Shown piece after piece: positions 1 to 6,992 of a stretch of 64,000 bases of DNA (position 1 is the stretch's first letter; every line of letters starts with the position of its first letter). This stretch comes from Gordonia insulae (GTDB taxonomy: Bacteria; Actinomycetota; Actinomycetes; Mycobacteriales; Mycobacteriaceae). A program made the translations under genes and the position numbers. The notes below the pieces were generated by a model. The model did not search any database, had not been told where the DNA came from, and worked only from the letters and a program-made list of their open reading frames with translations. The DNA is taken from contig NZ_CP033972.1 in the NCBI RefSeq assembly GCF_003855095.1, forward strand, positions 1,240,001 through 1,304,000, given 5' to 3'.

Positions 1-1297
1 GAAGCTCCAGACTCGACCGATAGGTGGAAGTGAGGACACTACCGATCACCGCGATGCCGAAGGCTCCACCTACCTCGCGAGAAAGGTCATTCAGGGCTGA
101 CGCGACGCCCTGCTGGGCGGGTGGGAGGGCACCGGTGATAGCACTCGTCGCCGGGGTCATCGCCCATCCCATACCCGCACCCAGAGGCAATAGGCCTCCG
201 AGAAGGAGCCAGTAACTGCTGTGCGCATCGAGCTGGGCGAGAACAACCATCCCAGCCGCGATGAGCAGGAGTCCGGTCACGCACACGGCCCTGGTGCCGA
301 TGCGCTCGACCACGACGGGCGCCAAGCGAGCGAAGGGCATCAGGGTGGCGGCCATCGGCAGCATGCTCAGCCCCGCGACAAGTGCGGAGTCACCGCGGAC
401 CAGCTGCAGATACTGCAGCACCACGAAGATGAACCCGAAGAACGCGAAAAACTGGACGAATATCGAGAGACTCCCAGCCGCGAGCGCGCGCTTGGTGAAC
501 ACCCTGGGGTCGAGCAGCGGTGACCGATGCCGCAGTTCCCACACTACGAATCCGGCTAGAATGGCCAGCCCGCAGGCGATTCCGGCCAAGGTTCGGCCAG
601 CTGCCCAGCCGACCTCCGGCGCCTCGATGATCGAGTACACGAGGACGACGAGCCCGGCGACAGACAGGAGAGCCCCACCGACATCCAGACGGGCCACCTT
701 CTTTCCCACCGATTCGGGTACAAATCGGAGGACGGCGACCAACGCGATGACGGCCAGTACGACGTTCAACGCGAAGGCCGATCGCCACGACCAGAACTCG
801 AGCAGTACACCGGTACAGAGCACGCCGAGTATGGCGCTCGCACCCGCGACGCCAGCCCAGATGCTGACAGCCTTCGTCCGCTGGGCGGGCGGGAAGGTCG
901 CTGTGATCGTCGACAGGGTCGCCGGCATCACGAAAGCGGCGCCGAGACCAAGCACGCATCGCAGCGCGATCAGCTCGGTCGGAGATCCCGCGGTCATGGC
1001 GACCGCCGAACCCAGTCCGAAGATCACCAGCCCCGCGATCAGGGCCCGCCGCCGCCCGAATCGATCGCCCAACGCTCCCGCGGGCAGGAGCAGTGACGCG
1101 AACACCAAGGAGTATGCGTCGATGACCCACTCGAGTTGAGTTTGGGTGGCGTGGGTACTGCGGGCGATGTCGGGTAGCGCCACGTTCAGCGACGACATCG
1201 CCGCCACCACTGTCGCAAGCGCCAAACAGACGACAAGGGTGATGAGTCCGTGGCGGGCTGTCGGCTCGCTGGCCGGTGCATGTTGGCGGGTGGTCAT
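1..1297 (-). CDS. MFS multidrug exporter, DHA2/14-TM type, 3' end cut off by window
   Basis: Proton-driven efflux permease of the inner membrane, probably exporting drugs or toxic organics. Translating down from the ATG at 1297 gives an uninterrupted frame to the window edge (about 432 codons). Early segments match the family: a first TM helix followed by the NVALPDIA signature, then WVIDAYSLVFASLLLPAG and the loop motif GDRFGRRRALI typical of motif A. The start is preceded by AGGAG at good spacing. The gene has no stop here, so its C-terminal helices lie outside. An 8-bp inverted repeat just upstream suggests control by a TetR-like repressor, but no regulator gene is adjacent. Substrate unknown. 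Confidence 0.88.
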   Translation of the reverse strand, partial: MTTRQHAPASEPTARHGLITLVVCLALATVVAAMSSLNVALPDIARSTHATQTQLEWVIDAYSLVFASLLLPAGALGDRFGRRRALIAGLVIFGLGSAVAMTAGSPTELIALRCVLGLGAAFVMPATLSTITATFPPAQRTKAVSIWAGVAGASAILGVLCTGVLLEFWSWRSAFALNVVLAVIALVAVLRFVPESVGKKVARLDVGGALLSVAGLVVLVYSIIEAPEVGWAAGRTLAGIACGLAILAGFVVWELRHRSPLLDPRVFTKRALAAGSLSIFVQFFAFFGFIFVVLQYLQLVRGDSALVAGLSMLPMAATLMPFARLAPVVVERIGTRAVCVTGLLLIAAGMVVLAQLDAHSSYWLLLGGLLPLGAGMGWAMTPATSAITGALPPAQQGVASALNDLSREVGGAFGIAVIGSVLTSTYRSSLEL

Positions 1298-1314
1298 CGG
1301 GTCTCCTGAGGTCG

Positions 1315-1338
1315 AGGATCAGCAATGATTCTGATCCT
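1315..1338. promoter_or_regulatory. Inverted repeat upstream of MFS exporter
   Basis: AGGATCAG at 1315-1322 is repeated inverted as CTGATCCT at 1331-1338 with an 8-nt spacer. It lies 18-41 nt upstream of the exporter start, where a repressor would block transcription or initiation. Operator function is inferred from position and symmetry only. Confidence 0.45.
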
Positions 1339-1396
1339 GAACGCAGACACCCTCAGAAACCCTTGGGATGGACCCTAAACGCTCCGGAACCGCTGG

Positions 1397-1582
1397 TCAG
1401 CGGAGGTCCGCCCACCGATTCCGTAGCTGACGGTTGACATCCGCCCCCAGACCACGGCTGCCGATCAGTAAGCCCCCGCTGAGCGACTGTCCGACGACGG
1501 TGACCGTGCCGGCGTCGAGTTCGTCGAGCACGTCGCGGAGGAATACGCACGTTCTAGGCGGCTCTCGCCAGATACAGGACGT
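1397..1582 (-). pseudogene. Remnant of an alpha/beta-hydrolase around its nucleophile elbow
   Basis: Reading leftward from the stop of the neighbouring gene, the same frame stays open to a TGA at 1399-1397 with strong C/G third positions. The peptide contains FLRDVLDELDAGTVTVVGQS followed by LSGGLL, which matches the helix-strand-nucleophile elbow (G-x-S-x-G) of alpha/beta-hydrolases, then diverges. No credible start or full domain exists, so I call it a decayed fragment. It could also be a small unknown ORF starting at an internal GTG. Confidence 0.4.
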
Positions 1583-1585
1583 GCC

Positions 1586-2455
1586 TCAGGCAGCGTCCAG
1601 CGTGGCGATCGATTCGCCGACTCGACGAAGACTCTTGTGCTGCAGCGCGGTTCCTATTCTCGCCAGCAGCTCGACACAGGGCCAGAGCGCTTCTTGTACA
1701 TCGACACCTCGGACTGTGGTGACGTCGAAACAGGTCACCTCGGTGAGCGTAGACGTCCGCCATCCGTCGCCGCGCAGCCACTGCAGATCACGACTACGTG
1801 TCAGCGGAGCCAGCATCAATCTGCGAGGCACGCCCTCCGCGAGAGCACTGGACGCACTACCGTGCCCCGCCGTCTTCGTCCACCACAGCACGCCGTCGAC
1901 GTCGACCTCAGGCATTGTCTGCCCGCCCGGAAGGCTCTCGCGAGCGCGCACAGGGGATTTACTGAAGACGAACAGTCCGGACGCGCCTATCCCCGTGAGG
2001 CTTCGCGCGTCGCCTGTCGGGACTTCGATCGATGCGAGCGCATCGTTGACCGCCTCCGGGACCCACACCGGAGTCAGGTTGTGCAGCACCTCAACCGCCG
2101 TCGCCGAGTGCATCACGTTGCCGCAGAGCATGCGGTAGAGAGAGGTATTGTCGAGTTTCTGTGCGGCCACCGCGTCAAAATCGGCATCACCTGGACCGTG
2201 GCCGGCGGCGGCGAGTGCATCCAACTCGGTGTCGTATTCGGCGTCGCGCGCACTGACCATGTCCACGTATGCGACCCACTCGACCGACAGATCGCGATAT
2301 GCCTGGGTCAGCTCGCGATGTATTCGGGGCAGGCCCCCGGACAACCACGGACGTGCGCGATCAACCTCGCGCCGGCCTTGTGTGCGACCTCGTCGGCCCG
2401 ATCTCGATGACTGCTTTTGCCTCGACATGTCGCCAACGATAGGGGAATCGGGCAT
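1586..2455 (-). CDS. Hypothetical protein, 289 aa
   Basis: I do not recognise the family. The first 35 residues are very basic (Arg/Lys/Ser-rich), followed by a mixed alpha/beta-looking soluble domain with no signal peptide or membrane segment. An internal Met at codon 10 (start 2428) would trim the N-terminus and is an equally good start; no clear ribosome binding site supports either. Codon usage looks genuine, with C/G third positions. It is flanked downstream by a hydrolase remnant in the same frame and upstream by an unrelated Zn-ribbon gene, so context gives no function. Confidence 0.6.
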   Translation of the reverse strand: MPDSPIVGDMSRQKQSSRSGRRGRTQGRREVDRARPWLSGGLPRIHRELTQAYRDLSVEWVAYVDMVSARDAEYDTELDALAAAGHGPGDADFDAVAAQKLDNTSLYRMLCGNVMHSATAVEVLHNLTPVWVPEAVNDALASIEVPTGDARSLTGIGASGLFVFSKSPVRARESLPGGQTMPEVDVDGVLWWTKTAGHGSASSALAEGVPRRLMLAPLTRSRDLQWLRGDGWRTSTLTEVTCFDVTTVRGVDVQEALWPCVELLARIGTALQHKSLRRVGESIATLDAA

Positions 2456-2597
2456 CGGGACCGTCGTAGAAATCCACAGGTCAGTCGGCTATCCACAGCG
2501 GCAGTGTTCGCAAGCGAATCCATGCCACCGTCTGGTAGTGAATGAGAAATTTCGCCACTGAGCCGATCGACGCCGCCAGGCCGTGGCGACGTGCAAG

Positions 2598-3221
2598 TCA
2601 GGCCGGCTCCAGCGCCCGCTTGGCCTTCTCCAATGCGGCCAGCGTCCGCAACACGGACTCGCGTTTCGCGGTCAGATCCGACACCTTGGCCTTGCCGCTG
2701 AGACCGGAGTCGAGTTTCGCGACAGCGAGGCGTTCCTCGAGCTCGGTGAGCTGCGACAGCAATCCTTCGGCTCGGCTCGCGAGTTCGGCATGGTCGGGCC
2801 GGGAAACGTCTGGGCGTCGAGCGGTGTCCGGCTTGGCGGATCGTACTGTTCCAGCCGCGCCCCGCGCATCCACCCTTGTGGCGGTAGTAGCGGGTCGGGC
2901 TCCGGCGGCACTCCGCCCCGCCGGAGACGTGCGACGCGGCGGAGTGTGGGTACGGGTACTGGTCAGCTCCGCACTCGCCTCACGAGCCGCGACCCGATGC
3001 TCGCGCTCCTCCTCATCGTCGGACTCCAAGGACCCGCCCAACGGCCGCAGACCATAGAAACGCACGAACTCGCGGGCCTCGGCGATGGTCTGCTCCGCGG
3101 CGCGGCAGCGCCCGCACCGCGGTTCATTACGGAGGTCGACAACCTCCTCGTCGGACGAGCACCACACACATCTCCGCAGCGTGGTGTCGGTCACGGAAGC
3201 ACGGGCAGCGAGGTTAGGCAC
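2598..3221 (-). CDS. Zinc-ribbon and coiled-coil hypothetical protein, 207 aa
   Basis: The N-terminus has two Cys pairs, CVWC at about residue 18 and CGRC about 18 residues later, forming a likely structural zinc ribbon. The middle (about residues 75-145) is a low-complexity Arg/Thr/Ala/Pro linker. The C-terminal 60 residues are a Leu/Glu/Lys-rich heptad-like stretch predicted to be coiled coil. No catalytic motif is visible. Such architecture suits a nucleic-acid or protein scaffold, but this is inference. It stands alone, with a gene-poor region upstream of its start. Confidence 0.65.
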   Translation of the reverse strand: MPNLAARASVTDTTLRRCVWCSSDEEVVDLRNEPRCGRCRAAEQTIAEAREFVRFYGLRPLGGSLESDDEEEREHRVAAREASAELTSTRTHTPPRRTSPAGRSAAGARPATTATRVDARGAAGTVRSAKPDTARRPDVSRPDHAELASRAEGLLSQLTELEERLAVAKLDSGLSGKAKVSDLTAKRESVLRTLAALEKAKRALEPA

Positions 3222-3310
3222 GGGTGAACAGCCTACGACACAAAGCTTTTCACACCGAAAGCGGGGGTTGATCGCACACCAGCGATCTGATGGCAGACCC
3301 GCGGCGGGAT

Positions 3311-3336
3311 CGGATATACCAAGAAGGGTATATCCG
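3311..3336. repeat. Perfect 10-bp inverted repeat
   Basis: CGGATATACC (3311-3320) and GGTATATCCG (3327-3336) are exact inverted copies around a 6-nt spacer. The AT-rich arms stand out in GC-rich DNA. No T-tract follows, so a terminator is unlikely; an orphan operator or the trace of a lost mobile element are alternatives. Confidence 0.5.
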
Positions 3337-3460
3337 CGCGCGAGGGATGCCGCGGAGTCAATTCGACGTTGTCGGCGCGCCGGGATGATGCAATGTCATC
3401 TTGCCGCAATGCGGTCCGTGTTGCCTGAGATCGTGCAGATCACGCGAGCGGGTCTACATT

Positions 3461-3473
3461 CGTCACTGTGACG
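3461..3473. repeat. 13-nt palindrome CGTCACTGTGACG
   Basis: A perfect 6-1-6 inverted repeat. It resembles a repressor site in form, but no gene starts clearly beside it, so function is unknown. Confidence 0.35.
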
Positions 3474-3845
3474 TAAATACGGACCGAGGTTATCCGGCCG
3501 TTTGTATGCCAGAGTGCCCCCGGAGCGGCGGTGAACATCGCGGATGCGTAAGTCGGAAAGAAGATTCGGCAGATTGGTCGATGCGGTCCCGCGTGGGCAC
3601 AACCGATCGGCGCGTTCGCTGGGGCGCGGAGGTGGGTTGTCAAACGCCGACAGAATCGCGCTCGGATTCGCCAACTCGATGACATTTCGCCAGTCTGGGC
3701 GATCATCGACAGCGGCGACCATCGACAATCAACACTCGTCCCGTATGCGCGCCGATAAGATACATTATGTCAAGTAAAGCTCTGGGTATCGCGCTGCCCC
3801 GCCACACTATTCAGCAGCGTGCCGTTGTCTGATGACAAGGTAGAC

Positions 3846-3892
3846 GAGACTTTGACACCCAAGTTGAGACTCGATGACACAGATCTGAGACT
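3846..3892. repeat. Three spaced GAGACT repeats, IS-end-like
   Basis: GAGACT occurs at 3846, 3866 and 3887, that is every 20-21 bases (two helical turns), and the first two are each followed by GACAC (3854 and 3876). Multiple phased repeats of this kind are found at the ends of IS21-family elements. No transposase or partner end was found, so this is at most a relic or a protein-binding array. Confidence 0.35.
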
Positions 3893-3918
3893 CCGAACTC
3901 AATGAGCCGGCGTGTGCA

Positions 3919-4305
3919 CTATCCGCGAGCGGCTACTGCCAGTTTGGCCGACTCAACCAAGTGCTGCGCTGCGGGGATCATCCGCTTTAGCTCCGCGGAG
4001 ATTAGGTCCTGATGCGTGTACGTAGCCTTGTTCTTCAGGTTCAACAGCGTGTTCAGGTGTCGCTCGGATCCGCTGTCCGCACGCTTCAGGAGGGCTGCAG
4101 CCTCGGCGTGGTTGCCGGTATTGGAGTGCACACCAAGGCGAACACAGCAGATAACGTCTGAGGCTGCGATGCCAGCGTCGACGTACAAGTTCCCAGCGGC
4201 GTTGGGCATCTCCTCCCCGAGATTGTCAGCGGCATCCAAGAACTCGTTCGCCTTCGACATCCGCCCTGCGATGACCGCGGAGTCACAGTCGCGCTGCAAC
4301 GCCAT
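3919..4305 (-). CDS. HEPN-domain protein, toxin partner of MNT (type VII-like TA)
   Basis: A 128-residue, all-helical-looking protein encoded directly after and overlapping by 23 nt an MNT nucleotidyltransferase, the gene order of HEPN-MNT toxin-antitoxin pairs. HEPN toxins are RNases whose active site is R-x4-6-H. Here the equivalent is KNKATYTH at residues 91-98, with Lys in place of Arg and a Tyr two residues before the His. The start at 4305 was chosen for GGGAGG at good spacing; a longer frame upstream to 4404 only reads through the partner gene. Whether the Lys form is catalytically active is unknown, so it may be a degenerate or alternative HEPN. Confidence 0.65.
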   Translation of the reverse strand: MALQRDCDSAVIAGRMSKANEFLDAADNLGEEMPNAAGNLYVDAGIAASDVICCVRLGVHSNTGNHAEAAALLKRADSGSERHLNTLLNLKNKATYTHQDLISAELKRMIPAAQHLVESAKLAVAARG

Positions 4306-4945
4306 CGAACCTCCCCGACGCGGGGCGCAGCTGCGCGTTGAACCAGGACCGCGTACCCGCAACGGTGAGGCCTTGCTTCGCCACGTCACGAAGCAGAGGT
4401 TCACCCGCGGCCGCCGCGGCGCGGAATTCGTCCGCAGCGTACTCGACTATGCGGCCGTCGTTGCCGGTCCACGCTGTGATGAGCCGGGCAACCTCTGTCA
4501 CCCGATGCCCCCACACGTCGTCACCCTCGCGGCCCCAGTCCCCGGCGCGCACCAGGATCAGGTCAATGTCGCTGTCTCGCCGCATATGCCCCGTCGCCGC
4601 CGACCCGAAAACCGCAGCGTACCGCAGCGTCTTACCCCACTCTCGGAGGTGCTCTTCGAGACGGTTCAGAAACGCGGAGTTCAGACGTGCCAACGCCATG
4701 ATCGGCTCAGCGGCGAGGTGTTCAGTGTTGAGTCGATAGGTATTCGTCCTACCCACCTGGTCGTGCAACACCACGCCCTGAGTGGCGAGTCGGTTGAGGA
4801 CCTTGCGGATGCCCTCAGCCGACGCCGTGGTGAGAATGCGATGGACCTGGCTGATCGTGAACGTAGCGTCTGCGGACGCCAACACCGCGAGTACGTCTCC
4901 GTCCAGGGTCGGCGTTACCGTGGCAAATGGCTTGTTCAATTGCAC
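4283..4945 (-). CDS. MNT-type nucleotidyltransferase with N-terminal winged helix (antitoxin)
   Basis: Residues about 15-75 look like a winged-helix DNA-binding domain, and residues 105-200 are a minimal nucleotidyltransferase with VFGSAATG (GS at 114-115) and DSDIDLILV (Asp126, Asp128), the metal-binding GS-x9-10-D-x-D motif. MNT antitoxins silence HEPN toxins by transferring AMP to a Tyr near the HEPN active site. The start is the GTG at 4945, because AGGAGG lies 8 nt upstream; a longer TTG start at 4969 would swallow that site. The DNA-binding domain and the twin palindromes upstream point to autoregulation. Confidence 0.8.
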   Translation of the reverse strand: MQLNKPFATVTPTLDGDVLAVLASADATFTISQVHRILTTASAEGIRKVLNRLATQGVVLHDQVGRTNTYRLNTEHLAAEPIMALARLNSAFLNRLEEHLREWGKTLRYAAVFGSAATGHMRRDSDIDLILVRAGDWGREGDDVWGHRVTEVARLITAWTGNDGRIVEYAADEFRAAAAAGEPLLRDVAKQGLTVAGTRSWFNAQLRPASGRFDGVAARL

Positions 4946-4966
4946 GCCCGACACCTCCTGAGATTG

Positions 4967-4998
4967 CAACTAAAGTTAGAGTAACACAACTATAGTTG
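4967..4998 (-). promoter_or_regulatory. Tandem palindromic operators of the HEPN-MNT operon
   Basis: CAACTATAGTTG at 4987-4998 is a perfect 12-bp palindrome. A near copy, CAACTAAAGTTA, lies at 4967-4978, exactly 20 bp (two turns) away. Both sit between the AGGAGG ribosome site of the MNT gene and upstream DNA, where the promoter must be. They are probably bound by the MNT protein's winged helix. Confidence 0.65.
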
Positions 4999-5214
4999 AC
5001 TTTGGCCGCATGGAGCCTTATGGAGTTGCCCAAGAGTCACGCGGCAGATTCCTGTGAACCGGAGTCGTACGGCACAGCGAAGCGGCATATCTGACCGGTC
5101 AGCACCCGCTCGTTCATTCGCCACGCCGCACCACTTCCGACGCCTAGCCTTGCTCCCGCGCGAAGCTACCAGTTAGCCAGACTCCCGAAGTTGCGCTGCC
5201 GCTTAGGTATCACA

Positions 5215-5547
5215 TCATCGCGCGAGCCCCAGGAACGCCATCAGCGAGCGTTCAACTTCCACCAGCTGTTCGGACGTCAGCCGGCCAACACGCGTCAGCA
5301 CGTTCGACCGTCTGACCGCGGTCAGCTTGTCAACCATCACGTCACTGTCCCGCTCGAGACCCGAGGTCGCGTCCCCGTCGCCTCGGATGCGTATCCGCAT
5401 CAACGGCGCATCGACAAGCTGGCTCGTCATCGGCGCAACCACCACCGACAGAGTTGAATCGAAAAGGTCATCCTGGACGATGACCGCAGGCCGCGGCTTG
5501 GACGCATACGCACCACCCGCCACTGTCCAGATCTCACCGCGAATCAC
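5215..5547 (-). CDS. mazF: MazF/PemK-type endoribonuclease toxin
   Basis: A 110-residue protein with the PemK/MazF fold signature: RGEIWTVAGG at the N-terminus, KPRPAVIVQDD near residue 18-28, the central VVVAPMTS strand, and SDVMVDKLTAVRR before the final helix. Members cleave mRNA at specific short sequences and arrest growth. It overlaps the upstream antitoxin gene by 4 nt (ATGA-type coupling), the standard antitoxin-first order. Full length for the family. Confidence 0.85.
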   Translation of the reverse strand: MIRGEIWTVAGGAYASKPRPAVIVQDDLFDSTLSVVVAPMTSQLVDAPLMRIRIRGDGDATSGLERDSDVMVDKLTAVRRSNVLTRVGRLTSEQLVEVERSLMAFLGLAR

Positions 5548-5753
5548 GTCTCGTCATCCCATGGCACCGCAACGGCCTCGACGAAATCCTGCTCGTCCCC
5601 ATCGCCATCGGCCTGCGCGACGAGAAGCGACTGCATGTGGGCTTGCGCGGCAAACTCGGGCGTGCGCACGTCAGGGACCCAAACCTGCAACGGGCGCAAA
5701 CCGCGCTCACGCATCCGGCGTCGGTACTCACCCACCCTGTCCCTCACAGCCAT
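5544..5753 (-). CDS. MazE-like antitoxin (DUF3018 type)
   Basis: A 69-residue protein beginning with a basic helix (VRDRVGEYRRRMRERGLRP) then LQVWVPDVRTPEF, the conserved block of DUF3018/MazE-like antitoxins, and an acidic tail rich in Asp/Glu that would wrap the toxin. It precedes mazF with a 4-nt overlap. No good ribosome binding site precedes the ATG, and a perfect palindrome sits only 8 nt upstream, so the promoter is very close to the start. Confidence 0.8.
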   Translation of the reverse strand: MAVRDRVGEYRRRMRERGLRPLQVWVPDVRTPEFAAQAHMQSLLVAQADGDGDEQDFVEAVAVPWDDET

Positions 5754-5761
5754 GAGCCCAT

Positions 5762-5773
5762 GTTACATGTAAC
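5762..5773 (-). promoter_or_regulatory. Palindromic operator GTTACATGTAAC upstream of mazEF
   Basis: A perfect 12-bp palindrome ending 8 nt before the antitoxin start codon. Antitoxin-toxin complexes usually repress their own promoter through such sites. Binding here is inferred from position. Confidence 0.55.
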
Positions 5774-5857
5774 GCTACGGAAGGCCAGACTATGCGTTGG
5801 CTGCGAATGTGCAGCAAATCGAATATGCAGGGTTACTCGTAAACCGTACATACTGCA

Positions 5858-5893
5858 CTCGTTGGGAACCCAAACCTGCAGCGGTCGTCGCAA
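5858..5893 (-). pseudogene. Fragment of a second MazE-like antitoxin gene
   Basis: On the minus strand this piece reads LRRPLQVWVPNE, close to LRPLQVWVPDV of the intact antitoxin about 190 bases downstream, and the DNA itself is similar (shared CTGCAGGTTTGGGT/TTGCAGGTTTGGGT). There is no complete gene around it: the downstream reading frame runs into unrelated sequence. It is best read as the remains of a duplicated or previously inserted mazE. Confidence 0.5.
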
Positions 5894-6000
5894 ATAGCCA
5901 CCTCGCGCGACCCTTCGTCGCGGGTGAAATGCCCTGCCGCAGTCGGCATATAGGAAACGACACCATTGACGAGCAACTACCCCAGTCCTAGTCTCAACGA

Positions 6001-6930
6001 ATGTCCAGGAGCTGGAAGCCCAATCGACGAGCGGTGCTGGCAGCGACAGGAACCGCGGTCGCCACAGCGGTGCTCGGTTCGACGACTCGCAGTCAGGCCG
6101 CACCGCTGGACCCGACGTGCACCACTCGCTACAAGGGCTATCGCGCCCAAGACTTCGCGCGTCCGTATGCCTCCTTCATGGCCGAGCACACCACGGTCGC
6201 GCCGCCGGCAGTCCTTGCCGCCTACGCCGGCGACCCGGTGCATCCGAAATCGATCCCCACCTTCGATGACGTGACATCCGACCTCGCCACATCCGGCTAC
6301 TCGGCGGTCGAAACCGGATACGGACAACTCCCGAACGGAGTCGTTTTCGCCGCGGTCAGAACCGACATGCCGCGGGTCACCGCGGCGATGTGGGATTGGT
6401 GGTTCGGGTGGCACTCGACCGAGGCGGCTCGCTACAAGCTCTGGCATCCCGACGCCCACCTTCACGCATCGCTGCGTGTCGATCTGACCGGTGCCCCGAT
6501 TCCCAACCGGCAGAAGTACATCGGAAACACGACTTACGTCGACGAGTACGTGGGCCCGAAGCTGCAACAGCTGGCCATCGAGTTCCGCGACCCCGTCGCG
6601 CACGGGTTCGACGTGCCGGCCGATCAGACGGTCATCTTCGGACGTGTGGGAAGCAGCATCGCACCGGTCGATCTCGGATGGCTTGCGCATCAGGTCCGGC
6701 CGGCCCCCGGCGGATGCGAGATGCGCAGTCGCTTCTATCTCAATCTGCGGGGACTGCACGTCCCGAACGTCACCGAAGCTGCGTGCGCGATCGCCCGCGG
6801 CCCATCCGTTGACCCGGGTGACCTCAACCTGGGCGTCGATCTCGCGCGCGATCTCATGCTGCACTGCGGGCAGGAGATGAATCACCTCGCAAGGTTTCTG
6901 CCGGAGCTCCACGAAGAATTCAGTTCCTGA
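6001..6930 (+). CDS. Secreted PhlG-like (DAPG hydrolase family) protein
   Basis: The first 34 residues form a twin-arginine-like signal (NRRAVLAATGTAVATAVLG then SQAA). The mature part matches the family of 2,4-diacetylphloroglucinol hydrolase (PhlG), zinc enzymes that split carbon-carbon bonds. Visible hallmarks are WWFGWHS at 133-139, RYKLWHPDAH at 144-153, a Glu at about 182, and the H-x3-E pair H288/E292 in LMLHCGQEMNHL, which would be the C-terminal zinc ligands. Length 309 aa is normal. Known PhlG is cytoplasmic, so export is unusual. The true substrate is unknown; phloroglucinol-type ketones are only a guess. Confidence 0.7.
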   Translation: MSRSWKPNRRAVLAATGTAVATAVLGSTTRSQAAPLDPTCTTRYKGYRAQDFARPYASFMAEHTTVAPPAVLAAYAGDPVHPKSIPTFDDVTSDLATSGYSAVETGYGQLPNGVVFAAVRTDMPRVTAAMWDWWFGWHSTEAARYKLWHPDAHLHASLRVDLTGAPIPNRQKYIGNTTYVDEYVGPKLQQLAIEFRDPVAHGFDVPADQTVIFGRVGSSIAPVDLGWLAHQVRPAPGGCEMRSRFYLNLRGLHVPNVTEAACAIARGPSVDPGDLNLGVDLARDLMLHCGQEMNHLARFLPELHEEFSS

Positions 6931-6992
6931 CAGACGTTGTCACTGAACTCAGGGCAGCATGGGCCCGGACAGCTGCAGGGAGTGGACAATCT

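Larger units (their letters stand above)
3222..3918. other. Gene-poor accessory stretch
   Basis: About 700 bases without a convincing gene. Short frames on both strands (for example 3396-3722 on the minus strand) have weak third-position bias, no ribosome binding site and no recognisable domain. The stretch is more AT-rich than its surroundings and contains several separate symmetric or repeated elements described as their own entries. It separates core-like genes from the toxin-antitoxin patch. Confidence 0.5.

Noticed and set aside
1397..1588. TGA readthrough (e.g. selenocysteine) joining the hypothetical gene to the hydrolase fragment
   Set aside because: No sign of a SECIS-like structure or of a joint family; a decayed neighbour explains the open frame better.
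3396..3777. Short frames in the gene-poor stretch (3396-3722 minus, 3544-3777 plus)
   Set aside because: Weak codon bias, no ribosome site and no recognisable domain.
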